From Isoetes taiwanensis (lineage: Eukaryota > Streptophyta > Lycopodiopsida > Isoetales > Isoetaceae): a stretch of DNA of 64,000 bases. Both the position numbers and the translations under genes were made by a program. The notes below the pieces were generated by a model, which worked only from the letters and a program-made list of their open reading frames with translations, made no database searches and had not been told where the DNA came from. This document shows positions 47,990 through 61,089 of the stretch, piece by piece (within the stretch, counting starts at the first letter, position 1; each line of letters starts with the position of its first letter). The stretch spans positions 186,001 through 250,000 of the forward strand of contig JAJEKV010000083.1 in the NCBI GenBank assembly GCA_021234155.1. The letters are read 5' to 3'.

Positions 47990-48461
47990 ATTAGAAGAGC
48001 TTTCTTTCTAGCTAGCTGGAAACAATTTTGCAAATACATTCCCTACTAGAATGGTCTGATAGTTTTTCACATCATCTTTGCAACCAGCCTTGTGCATAGG
48101 AACAACCTAGTTCAAGCACCAGTCTCCTGGAAACTTACCCTGAGTGACTGCTTCATTGCAAAAGCCAGCTAGTAGCCTATGAAGTTGCTGCCCACCCCAT
48201 TATAAAGAGTTCTACATGCATACCATTTGAGTCACAGGCTCTCTCATTTGCCATGTTTCTTAGCACATTATACACATCTTCTTCATAAAAAATGGGAGAT
48301 GCATCTCCTTCAAATCTGAAACATCCATGCCTGCTGTGTGATATAATGATATGACCTATTGCATCTCTTATAGTTTTCATATCCTCCTTCATCGATCTGA
48401 TCTCTTCTCTGGCTGCTTGTAATTCGATGGTCAAGGAGCAGATCATTTGGATCAAATCCAT
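47990..48461 (-). pseudogene. Non-LTR reverse transcriptase fragment
   Basis: Minus-strand residues EEDVYNVLRNMANERACDSN, then GFCNEAVTQGKFPGDWCLN and VVPMHKAGCKDDVKNYQTIL match the segment before and at the start of a LINE RT (A-x-G...W....vvPi.Kkg...d..NYR.I). A helical segment (QAAREEIRSMKEDMKTIRD) precedes it. Only about 150 codons remain and frames change. It differs from the 38-kb L1 (VPKTDNPKNFSDWRPIS), so it is another LINE lineage. Confidence 0.6.
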
Positions 48462-48479
48462 TTGGCCGTTGGGTTCTTC

Positions 48480-51400
48480 ATCTGTGCCCTCCGCTTTTGA
48501 AGGGGATCATTTGGTGCTCATTACCTGTGATCTACGAAAAGAAATAAGCCGATTACGCCCTAGGCGCCTAGATTACGCGCTATAGAGTAAAGTAAACTAA
48601 AGTAAAGTAAAGTACAAAAACTCGGAACTAGGCTTTGAATGCGTATTTGGAGAAATGTAAGAAAATAGGAGTTGGTTTTGCAGCACTTTTTAAGAATGAC
48701 TATCAGCAAGCATCCACTTCATGATATCCTTCCGTCATCAAGAATACCACAGTATCCACTTCGTGATATCCTTCTGTCATCAAGAATACCGCAATAAAAT
48801 GTAACCTATATCCGATTTAGGAATACTCATCTTTTAAGTTCTAGCTTCTCTCATCTCTTATTGTACTATGTTTGTTTGCATGTATTGGCATCAAGTCAAA
48901 GGGGCAAAACCGTGTGCTTGAGGATGAACAAGCCTCGTCAGGATATTGTAAGATGTAACCCTATTGGGCCACGACTTCTGTGTAGACGCAGTTATGGGAT
49001 CAGGTGAATGCAATTGCGCTAAGAGGACTATCAAGAGCTTATGGGGGCTTGGTGAACGTGGTGGTAACATGGAGCATTGTTAGCATTATATAATAAGTAG
49101 AAAATAAACTTGAGAATACTGAAAGGGGAGTATCATAGCTAGTAGATGTTTTGGCAGTGTATTCCTTATGAAAGTGATTGCCTTAGAGTAAGCTTTGAGT
49201 TTTGGAAAAATGCTAAGTATTGAACCTACTTCGATGTCATTTTAAGGAGCATTGGATAAGCTATTTCAATATAGGCAACCTCAGTAAGGGGCAAAGTATG
49301 ATCTAGGCATCTGTAATCATAAATAATCTAAGGAATATCACATGTCTCAGTCTTTGCATTGTTTGGTATTTGATATCTATTCTCCTGGTTGGGCTTCCAA
49401 GTTCGGTGGCCTGGGTGCATTGAGTGCATGTGCATGTGAATAAGCAAGGATATGGCAGCAGTGCAGCTGAGGATCTGGTTGAGCGAAGCTTCTGGGTTGA
49501 ATTGTTCATAGTTAAATGTTGTATCTGTTGAACATCTTTTTGAATGTTAACATTACATAATTACGTGGAATTCATAAGCATTTGCCCGTTGAGTTTTGAG
49601 TATGTAAATTCAAAAGGAAGGTTCAATTCTTCACCTATACTATCAACCTAGAATTGGTGCAAATATTGACAAGATCCCGAGTTGCTAGGGGGCTCAACTC
49701 GGCAGGCTCGTCACAAGTGTGGATAGGTTAAATCCATATGCCAATCTATGTGATGACATGAAACAATATAGACAACTAGTAATGGTGCCCAGCGTTGCTG
49801 GGCATAAGTTGGGAGTCATTTGTAAACCCAAGAAGGAAGAAGGTTGCGGAACTATAGGCAGTTGTTGATCATTGCAATACCTAGGAAGGAAGAAAATTGC
49901 AGAGCTATAAGCAGTTTTGATCATTGCAATATCTAAAATTTGGTTCTATATTAGCGATGACCATGTCCTAAGAAGCATAATATTGTTTTGAGAAACTAAC
50001 ACTATCGATGTTAGTGTATGTCTTATTGGCCAATCTTTTTGGCAATCTTGATGAAGAATAACATTGGCAAAGATTTTATTGCGGCAAGAAATCCCAAAAT
50101 AAAGGCAACTTCAACCTCAGCTCAACTTTTGTTTAAATAACATTTTTGCGATCAACATTTTCTTTTTCTAGGGCATAAAAACATAGTGAGGTGATTGCAA
50201 AACTCATATAAAAAGCAAAAAATTATTATGTTTGGTGTGCAATGGGTTTGCAATATATTCATTTTGTCATTACTCTTTAATCCCTTGTGTTCTTTGTAAT
50301 TTATTTATTGACATAAAGCTAAAGCTAGGTTAAAGAGGTATCAAAGTTGAATGCGCTTCTATTTTATGGTGCATTCCTTCCTCCAAGAAAACTATTGTTA
50401 GAGTGCACGCCTAAAAATTTTGCTAAGACAATTCCTGCATAATGTCTTATTGGATGCTACATTCTTGCTAGAAAAAAGAGTTCAAAGCAAGCATTTGCCA
50501 TATGGTAAGATCATGTGTTATAGGCGAGTTTCATATATGAAAGTGGTTGTATTAGTGTCGAATAGTTAAATGTATGCATAAACCAATGGTTGCATTAGGT
50601 ATAACTTTGAACTACGCACATATTTTTGTATTTTATAGTTGATCTCAGCATCAATAATGTTGTGTTGTACTCAAGTTCAATAATGTTGTGTTGTGCTCAA
50701 GTTCAAAATTTGTTAATTTTCTGTTGTTTGCAAATCAGAAGAACCTGACACTGAATGCAAGATGATTCATTGCTTCTGTTATCTGAAGTTTTCTCCTCGC
50801 ATTCCTACAATAACCATGCTCAAAGATAAATGATTAATCATCTGGGATTATTAACAACGTTTACCAAACTTAATGATCTAAACGAACGAACACCAAATTC
50901 TTTGTGAAGATGTAATGTAATAGTTTAGCTGGATAATAAAATGTCAAAGAACATGGAAATGCCTGATGTATATGGACATGGCTATAGATGTGTCTGTGTT
51001 AGAAGAAAAAGACCATGTATACCATTTGCATGTAGCATTTGAAGGCATTTGGTTTATTACATTATTAGTGTGATCTTTATGACATTAGTGTGATCTTTAT
51101 GACAGGTTATTGTGTGTTATTACCACTAATGATGGCTACATTTGTACATTTGTGGTCATTGATATTATGTTGCAAATACAATATGAAAGCTCTATTCAAG
51201 ACTGCGCAAATTAAATTTGAAACCTATATTTAATTGTCAATATCTAATTGTTTCTTTCTCATGTGTGCCGACTACAATAACTACAATTGCAACAATTGAG
51301 TGTGTTAAAGCAACGCTATAGAACTTACAGCACAGCAATTACCATGTCAGATAACAAAAGAGCTATTGCATGCATGCAAGCTTCTCAAGTAACCATTGAA
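48480..51400. other. AT-rich region with small tandem duplications, no gene
   Basis: Visible structure: an AAAGTA run near 48590-48613, a 42-bp tandem duplication at 48712-48795 (ATCCACTTCRTGATATCCTT), a ~27-bp duplication near 50655-50705 and a 20-bp duplication at 51064-51103 (ATTAGTGTGATCTTTATGAC). No domain is recognised in any frame. Confidence 0.45.
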
Positions 51401-51405
51401 CCGTC

Positions 51406-51549
51406 CAACCATTGAATCCACTGGAAGTGGAACCTGCATCTTCTGTACTCAATAATCAAGCCTTCAATTTTTTGCAACAACCATTGAATCCACCGGAAGT
51501 GGAACCTGCATCTTCTGTATTCAATAATCAAGCCTTCAATTTTTTGAAC
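51406..51549 (+). repeat. 72-bp tandem duplication
   Basis: CAACCATTGAATCCACYGGA begins both copies (51406-51477 and 51478-51549), which differ at a few positions. The period is 24 codons, so open frames pass through on both strands, but I see no other sign of coding. Confidence 0.88.
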
Positions 51550-52291
51550 GACATTTACATGATCTGCCTCAACCATGAGAATTTCTCTGTTTACTCATTC
51601 TGCTTCTCCATATCAGGACTTCAAAATCTTGCTCCTTGCTCTATGATTATTTCTTTCTGTAGGCAACAAAGTAATATAGTGATGGTCATACTCTAGGCAT
51701 TGATCTAGAACCGGTAGCCTTATAAATTCATTCCTTGCTCTTAACTGGATATAGACTTCAAATATGCTTTGTCATCATGCACAGGTCTAAAACAATACAT
51801 AAGTGATTCCCAGCCCTTGTCATCCATTGCTCTTAACTATATAACAATTTCAAATACGTAACAATGCAAGGCAAGTAACATCGCAATATTTCTCCTGCAT
51901 ATCACACAACATCTACATTTACCGCAATTGAAGAAAAAATTCATGCTCTGAATAGAACACTGATAAACCAGGTACAGTGCTGCCTTCAATTGCTATGGCG
52001 GTCACAAAACCCAAAACCCAGCATGGTCATTCTTTTGATGCAAAGAAACTTGAAATTTTTTCTTCATGATATGTGTAAAACTAAAATGTAGACTTAAATT
52101 TTTTTCCTTTGTTTGACATGGACAACAGCCACATTATTAGTCCTTCAACTTGTTGGAGATAACACATTAAAGCAATTGTTCTTCATCATGTCAATAACTC
52201 AACACACATGATACTCTGATACGTGGTTCTAATTCTATATGCCTATGGCCAAGTGCATTCTAATTCTATATGCTTATGGCAAAGTTCTTAC

Positions 52292-52970
52292 CCCACGAGC
52301 TCGCTTTTAGTAAACAGAACTTGAGCTTGAGAATTTGAAATCTTTGCGGATGTCGTGGAGACTCTTTTTGGCGCATTCTCGGCAGATGCATTCTACAAAG
52401 TAGAGAAAGGAAATATACATTAAAACAATTGTTACCATTCAAATATCCATCATATCATTTATTTATATATCCTGTAATAGCAGTGGATTTGAAGCTTTAC
52501 CTCTGCTATACATCTCACAGTGGCCCTAGATAGTGGCTGCCTGGGAGATTATCCATTGTTGCTCGCTAACTGGGAATCCAAAAGTCTGCCGTTTTGACGG
52601 AGCAGAGGGCCACTCGATGCATGTGAAGCTTGAGAATGCATGTGAAAGAGGAAATGTAGCTTATAGGAAGATCCAGAAGTATCGAGAAGAAGAGAGCAAT
52701 ACCGGCAGCTAGAAAGCTACGTTTTCCATGGAAGCAGAGGTTGGCGTTGAAGCAGAAAGCCACTGCACTTCCGTTGCTCAAGAATGTGGTGGCACAATCT
52801 TTCTGGAACAATCCATCTGTTTCTTTTGTATTTCTGTTGTTCTGAGGCTCCAGCTATTGTATCTGATGGGTTCCTTCTTACGCCAGACTTGTCCCAGGTT
52901 CCCATGAAAGAATAGAATGGCCTCCCCTAGACGGGACAGCCATGGCCCGATATCTCAGCCTAACCCTAAA
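52292..52970 (-). CDS. Candidate gene 5' end with telo-box (uncertain)
   Basis: On the minus strand a TTTAGGGTTA telo-box (52970-52961) precedes ATG at 52943. The short exon 52943-52882 encodes MAVPSRGGHSILSWEPGTSL and stops at a good donor (GC|GTAAGAAGG). A second exon-like segment, 52392-52292, has an acceptor TACTTTGTAG and a donor GG|GTAAGA. It is open in two frames (one begins NASAENAPKRVSTTSAKISN). I could not connect them securely or find later exons, and I recognise no family. It may be a real gene of which only the start is readable, or a non-coding transcript. Confidence 0.3.
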
Positions 52971-52999
52971 CGTGCCATTATCTTGGCCTTTGGATGCGA

Positions 53000-55790
53000 T
53001 GCGATGGAGAACTTAGGCCGTCGATTAGGGCTAGGGTTTCATTCACGACATACAATATAACTTTATAATATATATAGGAGGATATAGGTTTGGACAGAAC
53101 TATCAACATTAAAATGCAGGGGGTGGAATATTTAGGGGTGGAATGTTTTGGCATTCTTTGGACCTCCTTTACCACGCATTGATCCTTTCTTCCATGGCAG
53201 CTGGGCCTCCTGCATTAAGCATACATAATATGAGATCTCTAAATCCACTCATGCCTAGCTAGACAACAACAATGCAATTCCTTAATAAATCGTAGAAGAA
53301 AAAAGAAATCAAATAGTGCAAATAGACAATGGTACCCATCACAATCTGCACCTAAGAAGCACGATTTGAGTATTGCATTCTCTTAGACATAAAATGACAG
53401 ATCTGAAAAGCACTCCAACTTAGCTACACAACACCTTATCTAAGCAATTATGCATGCCCACTAATCTAAATGCCAGCACCTACTGCACTCTCTTCTGCAA
53501 TTCCATATGCAAGCTATCAACCTATTGTCACTCTACCCAACACCCAAAACATACACACAAATCTATCTGTAGCACCTATTACATGCAGATGCTTAGAACT
53601 TCCCTTATCAATTAAATATCACTTTCAGTACTTTCCTGTTATAGACAAAAAGAGAAGCATTTCAAACCTGGTAGAAATCGCTCATGTAATGAATCCAGTT
53701 GTGTTTACTCCATGCTCCATTGCTCAGTTCTGGATTTTGAAGTTCCATATACTGCATTTAGCTCCACATACCAGCATTTAGCATGAGGCTTAGCCAAGTA
53801 GATACCAGATGCAAAACTATAACTCTGGTAAGGAAAAGAGCGGGTCTACACTATCCAAATAAGGATGGAACAATTCACATAAGCCCAGCATCTGTGGAAA
53901 AATAGATAATATTTTAGGCAGAAGTTACAGATGTCTTTTAATGCAACAGGCAACCATTTTTTTTTCTTGCCTACGGAATCAAGCAGAATCCGTTGCTCCA
54001 CGATACCAATGGCAGGGAATAGGCAATCAGAAACTAACAAAGGTTCGTATCTGTATAAAATCACCAGAATCACAAGCTCTGCACCCTCAATATTCTTGCC
54101 ACAGGGAAATATCATTTCGGCCTAGCTAGAACGCTTGCAGGGTGAGGTTTGGACCATATGTCAGCTGATTAGCACTGCAAAAGCACTCTTGCTTCCTCTC
54201 ATGCCAAGAGTCATACTTCCATATTGCATTTATACCAGATAGAATCTCCAGAATCCAAAAGGTTACCTAGAGGTTCTGGTAAATAAGTCCTTTGCAAATT
54301 TGTACTGGTGTGGATGTTGTTTGTTTGCAAAAATGGTGGAGTCGTTATTGAGCTCGTTATTGAGCTCCTGTGGGGCATAACGATGGCAAATTCTGCAACC
54401 TTGGCATTTTGAGTAATGCTCCATTCCTACGTATGCATACGATATTTAGGGGTTATTATGCCTCACTCCCACTGCTGAGACAATCTGCATTGAAACCATC
54501 TTCACCTCCTAAACTCACATTAATGAATAGAAGCCAAATACGAATTGCTACAAACAAAATTGAATCAAGATCAACGATGAATTTGAAACCCTACACAGCA
54601 AAACATACAGGAAGCAGTAGCGTTGTAACTTCTAGGCCCATTAGAAATGATGGCTCGTTGCAGAAAAGGGTTTGCCCACCAATGAAGCTTCTCCAGCATG
54701 GTAATAGGTGCAATTCCAGATAGCGATTCAATACCTGTCTGTTCTAGGATGAAGAACAAAAAAAGGTTAGAAAGAGAACTCTGGAGAATACAGTGGTCGT
54801 ACCCTAATGGAAAAAATCACCATAGAATTCGTAACCTTCCAATGGGTAGCAAACAAATTTAACCGGATTTGAGCTATAAAGGCCTGCCAGTCTCCTTGGT
54901 GGACTGCGTTGCAGAATAACCTGCATACTTCTAAGGCCTCATTGAGAGGAAGAACAAACACCTTACAGCTTTGAAAAATAGAAGGCAATAGAGCAATCTG
55001 ACACAGATCAAAGATTGGAACGGCAATAGAAAATGCATTTTGGCAAGGTCTAAACTCCTTGTTCATGCCAACGCACTTATCCCTAATCAACAAAACAAAT
55101 CCCAGTAGAAGGAATCATCACCAAAAGCCAGAATGGGTCCGGTAGAAAGGAAAAATATGGATCATGTGTCCCCTTCAAGCTGCTCTCCAAAGGCTATTAT
55201 TGGAATGTATGATTTATCGAAAGCCAGAATGGATCTGGTAGAAAGGAAAAATATGGTGCAAGGCTGCCGCTGTGGCTATCCGGAACACCTAAAGAGCACA
55301 CCCATCAAATTTCAAATGGATAATGTGTCGCTGGTGTGCCTGCCTGCTGTAACAGATGAGCCCTCGGAACCCTAATCGAACCCAAATCGAGATAGCCAGC
55401 CAACCACATCAAATCTCAACCATTAAATGAAATGATCAAATCTCAGCCGTTAGATCTAGGGCTGGGTCCAACACTTACGCAATAACATTATAATATATAG
55501 GATTGGGGCATGTGATGCTAGTTGGAAACCTCAACTTGCATATTTGGTTGTACTCTCTCTGCAAGGTTTCGATGGATTGCATGCAGTTGCAGCAATGTAG
55601 GACTTTTTGGTACTAATATCAGTAACAGAACTTGTTCCTTCACCTTCATCATGAGAGATTATGTCCCATAGCCCTTCACTTTCTGGAATTTCATTTATTC
55701 TTTTATTCCAAACTTGAAAATCTGACACACACGCTTCCCTCCCGGGTAAAATATTGGCTCCCTAACTAAACATTCGAAACCATGCATATA
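53000..55790. other. Unassigned region, no supported gene
   Basis: CTAGGGTTTCAT near 53030 and GGAACCCTAATCG near 55367 are further telo-box-like words. The stretches CATTATAATATATAGGA near 55480 and ACTTTATAATATATATAGGA near 53060 are similar and may mark ends of one repeat family. A partial duplication of CCAGAATGGRTCYGGTAGAA lies at about 55128 and 55226. Open frames show no domains. Confidence 0.35.
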
Positions 55791-55794
55791 TCGA

Positions 55795-55977
55795 GTTTGA
55801 TATACGGCGTATATCGAGTTCGATATACGTATATCCGGCAGGGTGCCGAAAATGACGTATAAAAAAGTGTATAAAATTGATATACATTAGTATATCGAGT
55901 TAGATATACAATAGTATATCAAACTCGATATACTATAGTATATCTAACTCGATATACTACTGTATATCAATTTTTAT
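55795..55977. repeat. AT-rich palindromic repeat of TATATCGAGTTNGATATA
   Basis: The 18-bp near-palindrome recurs about six times. The core forms a 48-bp near-perfect inverted repeat, 55873-55920 against 55927-55975, with a 6-nt centre. It resembles a MITE or a fragile cruciform-prone site. Confidence 0.85.
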
Positions 55978-56535
55978 AGCAATAATAGCCCTGTTCTTGT
56001 CATTATCCGGTCTGTAAGCATTTTCGTCCCCAAGAATCTATCTCTGATGTGTTACTATGATGTTTTTCGGCTCCAAAAATCCTTTATAAATTGTTGCTTC
56101 TCTTGAAATCAGCTCGTTTCATTCATCTTTTTGGCCGCATTTTGAATTTTAGCTCACAGTCTGTTGGAATAGGGCATCGTACCCATGAAATCCGGCTTCA
56201 TTTTGAATTTGGCAGAGTATTTGTAACTGGAACCTGCATAAGTAGCGCATTTTCCTCAGATTTTCTAATCAGATTAAGTGTGATTTAATATACCAAAGTT
56301 CTTTGCAAAAATCGGCAGCAACAGAGTTGTTGGCTTGGATTTTGTGTTTATAAGCTATCCATCAAGGTTTTTCTCATTTGCTAAGTGTATTAGCTTTAAA
56401 GCTGTGCTAGAATGGCAGGGAAAACGTGGTTATTCTTCATGATTTGTCTTGCTTTGTTTCTAGCGAATGGAGAAGGCAGCATAACATGCGAAGCCACCGA
56501 CAGATAGGCCCTGTTGGGTTTCAAAGCTGGCATTC

Positions 56536-58050
56536 TGTGACGCTCCCTGAATATATACGGCGCTCCGGATGTATACATACAGGGACTTCCCCCTCCCATG
56601 GCAATCAGCTCACCATGAGCAGGGCCCTCCGTCTAACTCGGACCATCCATAGGAAGATGCCCGGGTGAAGGACACGGAGGTGTCGGCCCACGCCTTCAAT
56701 GGGACTCCTAAGTCACGAAAACGTGAATACATGTTAGCATACAGCATAAATCATAAATAACCACCACGAAGGGTGGCACATCCATCTAAGTACTAACGAC
56801 AAAGAAGATGCATCTAATCCTAAGGAAAACGCCCCAAACCCCAAGTTCTACCCCGACTCAGACTCCTGTGAGGATGGACTGACGGCTCGGTCTCAAGAGA
56901 TCAGCAGACAGAGGTATAACCTGGCGTTGGCTGGCATAGAACAGTGGCTAGGGTAGTCCACTCCATCCATCCCTCCTGTGCACACTTTGCAGATGAGCTG
57001 AATCAAGCTATGGCGCCATTGTAGCCTTCCGAAGACGCAATCCCAAGGAGTCACCCTTCGAAACTACTCCGGGTTACATCTCCCCGGTCCGATGAGGCAG
57101 GTCAGAGAGGCGTCTCCTCCCAGAGTCGCAGTGAATCCATGGGTGAGCTAGAGGACACGTGCCACATCAGCGACCCCCGCATCCGTACCCGACTTACTCC
57201 CCTAACTTTATCTTCAAAGTACAAGATGATCACACATACCCGGCCCTCTGCGTGACCGACTATCAGGCCTAGCTCACTATAGGAGTCCCCGTAGCCTTTT
57301 ATGCTCAGGCGAGACCCCACCCCACACTTCATCACTACGGCCCCTTATCTGGTGCTTCAATGATGCCATAGATTCCACAGCTCGGTGGGATCTTGTGCAC
57401 AGGCCGCATCTAATGGGAATAATACAGGGCTCTATCTAGGAGCATACTATAATACATGGGCTCGGAGGTCTCTATTCCCCCGTAATCCGCCATCTCCGGA
57501 GTGCTAACTAAGCAAAGAACTACTAAACCATCAACCAAAGCACATACAAAGACTAGAGATAAAAATACTCACCATATCAATCAAGGGTTAGCCTAGCAGG
57601 TAAACCACAGAGAAAAACAGAGAGAGAACACACCACAGAGAGGCGCTATGCTATAGATCAACAAAGTAACCTACTGACTAACCGTCAAATGGGTCTTGGG
57701 CTGCTCCATCTCGACTAGCTGAAGGGTGCCTGGCTGCTGCTTCTCCTCCTCCATCTCCAACTGCTCCTAATTCGAATTGGGGCCCAAAAGCCCTAATTTG
57801 GGTGTCCCAATTGGAAACCCTGCCTTGCCCAATCGATTTGGGCCAGGTGGCATGCCATTAATTAACTAATTAACTAATTAGGTTAATTAAGACAAAAATA
57901 CCCTTAATTAGGTTTTATTAATTTAGCATAGCTAAATTAATCCCTTTTAGGTCAACCCCCTAGGTTAACATACCCCATGGTGGCGTATGCCTACTACGTG
58001 ACGTGTCCGTATATTTATACGTATACTATATAAATACGTGGAACGTCACA
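56536..58050 (-). mobile_element. LTR of a Ty3-type retrotransposon (3' LTR on minus strand)
   Basis: Runs from TGTGACGCTCCCTGAA to GAACGTCACA, so the ends are TG..CA on either strand. On the minus strand a polypurine tract AAGGTGGGGAGAA (58063-58051) lies directly upstream, as expected next to a 3' LTR. Length is 1.5 kb. The second copy at 61090 shares GGACTTCCCCCTCCC, CGGAGGTGTC, GTGCACACTTTGCAGATGAG and CGAGACCCCACCCCACACTT in order. Confidence 0.8.
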
Positions 58051-61000
58051 TTCTCCCCACCTTAGAAATGATGCTGTCCTCAGCATCAAGACTACTCTTG
58101 TTGTAGGGCAACACATGGTACATTGGAAGGAAGTCTCGCCTCCTTAAAGAGATACCGTGAGATTATAAGTCACACAGACGTCGTCATATTCAAAGTGATT
58201 AAGTTTGAAATGACTTGTAATGTGCACTTTATAACTCTGGGATATAAAAGGTAGAGCTATAGGTCAGACATGACCATCTTTTACAACCGCCAAAGGTCAG
58301 CAGTCAAGGTTTGTGGAAGTCTCGCTGTTTTATTCGTGGTGATAAGTTCACAGTTTATCTAATTTAGAAATCATTCTTTTTATACATACGTGTAACTGAT
58401 TATATATTAGACGGGTATAGATATAAGCAAGTTCTATTTGTTCTTTTAATATAATACAGACTTATTACTCTTGCACTGTTTAGTAGAAAGTCATCCCAAT
58501 CATATTAACTTGTGTGTATATGTCTGTTATATTATCCCTTCACTTTGCAATTCATTTTATTACAGCTAGCCTTAATTTAATTTTTGTATGTAAATTTCGT
58601 TTTCCTATTTTGTGACAGTTTTAACAACTCGAATATTGCCATCGTCAGTGTTTTACATGCCCCTCACATTTATACTTACCCTTTAATAGAATTATAGATT
58701 GTACTTTTTTTTTTTTTTTTGCCATTTTTGCCTGTATACGTTAATGTTAATTACAGACAGACGTTCTTCATCATTTATTATTCATAAGCTTGCTATAACA
58801 TTTTCTAAGCCTCGTTATTCCCTTAGGAGTTTGTGTCCTTCTATTATAGTTGACTATGTGGTTAAATAGCGTTCTCCTTTTGAATATCTTTAATGTTTCC
58901 ACACGCACACTCTCGATCCATAATTGACACGTAGCTGTAACTGATAGCCAGCCCCTGAGACGCGAAGGGTAAAGACCCTTAGAAAAATGAGTCTACATTG
59001 TTGATATAAATGTTGGCTTGATTTCAAATAAAGTTCTAAGGTGCGGGACGCCAATTGTTGGCTTTAAATAGCCATGGTTAAAAACCTTTGTGGAGCTAAA
59101 TCTAAAGTCATGGATCTAAGGCTTGTATCTGATAATGCTCCAAAATAGAAAGTAATAGATGGTTTTTCAGGTTAATTGACCAAAGGGATTTCGAGGTGAA
59201 CTATGATTAAAACGAGCTTTACCTCACATGAGCACACATATTAATTCATTAGTTATATCTATACATTTATTAGAGATACGGAAGCATCAAAAGCATGCCC
59301 GGTGCTTCTTGAGGGTATTATATAACGAAGGTTAAGCAGATCCTGGGTTCTTGCTTGAAGTAGAATAAGGAGTTGTAAGGTATCCTTATTTTGGATGGAT
59401 ACTCGAGAAAATTGGTATGATGATGTTTGTTATCGGATTGAAACAATGGACCTAGTAATTACGAGGATTGATTTATTATGCGGCATATATATTGCCATTC
59501 AACGTAGAAGGAGACTGGATATAGCACCATATATCCGAGGGAGAAGTGGTTTATGATTATCTACCATAGACCACGTTAGAGAGGTACTATACTAAGGTGG
59601 AAACTGGATTATGAGTACCCAGCTCCTGAGAGGGAAACCACTTTAGAAGTGTAGGTTTCGACCATGATAGTGCAGGCATAGAATGTCGAGCCAACATTTT
59701 ATAGCTATTGCTACTTGAATGGAGGTATGATTCGCGGAAAGGTAGAGAATAATGTTGTATGAGGATGCGGATCCATAAACTACGGATTATAAAATTACGC
59801 ATACGTTGCGTTTCGTAAGGAGATTGATGTTCCTGAGGTGTGCAATAACGATGTAAGCGTGTGCATGATTAAGATGACGACATAGTCACGTGGATACGCT
59901 TAATGACGTTGGTCAAATGCACGACCATTATGCATGGTATAACTTAAGGAAATGGACACATCTTATGTCGGCTGGAGCATCGAGATGCCGAATAACAGAC
60001 TGGACAATAGTGTGAAACGTAGTTTGCACATAAGGTCAAGAGAAGACGACAATTGGTAGGAGCAGGCGCAACCATCGAAAGTAATATACCCACATGGCAA
60101 GTAATATACCCACACGACAAGTGGTAGACAAGAGGTGCTTGAAAGTTGTTGTAAACATCGTTTCAAATATAGAGAGTTTGGAATGACACGTTGAATATAC
60201 CAAAGTCTGGAGTATGAACAAGGTAGGCGCCCAATGAACATCTCACCAAGGAGGATGTGCTCTGGACTTGGTATCATGTGTGTATCCCGAGGAGTAACTC
60301 TGCGTTGGTATATGTGTACTAGGACCATTTAATAGTAAAACATAACTAAAAGAAGATAGGATATATACTAGAACTTTTAGTTCACATTCCATATGAATAC
60401 GGAAGTAATGAAGATAAGAGTTCGTATACTAGAGGTCAAACATGTCCACTAGGAACTTAGGGTGGCATTTGTCCCTGTGGAAGTTATGACTAGAGCTTGA
60501 GGACCAAGGCAAACTAAGGCTAGTGGTGTCGAAACCACAACATGTCTATGGTACTAGATAACCAAGTTGAGGAAATAAGTTGGCCGCAAGTATGAATATA
60601 GCTAGATGCCTATGTCAACGAATTACATATGAGTCTAGACTTAGGGTTGGTGCAGACATGTTACTATATCATATAATAATAACGTAGCAGTCTTGGATGT
60701 AGGAAGGATTTAGTAGTATCAAATACTATAGTGGTGAGCATATCGAGGATGTCGATTGTGATATTCAGATGTATATCATATTAAAAGATAGTAGAATATT
60801 CGTACAAGGCGAGTGAAATATTAGTTGACAAGGTTTAAAGAATGAGCGTAATGATATGCTTATATACGAAGATATTGGGTTAGGTATGCTCCACGAGAGA
60901 TAAGCATTCAAGCTATCCCAATGGTTGGAGTTGACTGTCTTAGATACGTCGTACTAAGGGATATGGAAAGAGTTTAAAGCAGTGAAAATAGCTAGAGTAA

Positions 61001-61089
61001 GTCTAGCATATACGATGATGTTACATTCAAAAACATCCCGAGGATAGTTGGAACGGTGTTGAAATAATCGATAATGAGAGCTTAACTAC
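58051..61089 (-). mobile_element. Coding-poor interior of the LTR retrotransposon
   Basis: About 3 kb between the two LTRs. The PPT-adjacent sequence reads CTTGATGCTGAGGACAGCAT on the minus strand, similar to the end of gypsy pol. I find no gag, RT or integrase motif and no frame above ~120 codons. It is either a heavily mutated or a non-autonomous (LARD-like) interior. No tRNA-Met-type primer binding site was recognisable next to 61090. Confidence 0.45.

Noticed and set aside
54767-55093. 108-codon open frame on the minus strand as a gene
   Set aside because: No domain, no splice-consistent neighbours and a repeat-rich surrounding; not supported.
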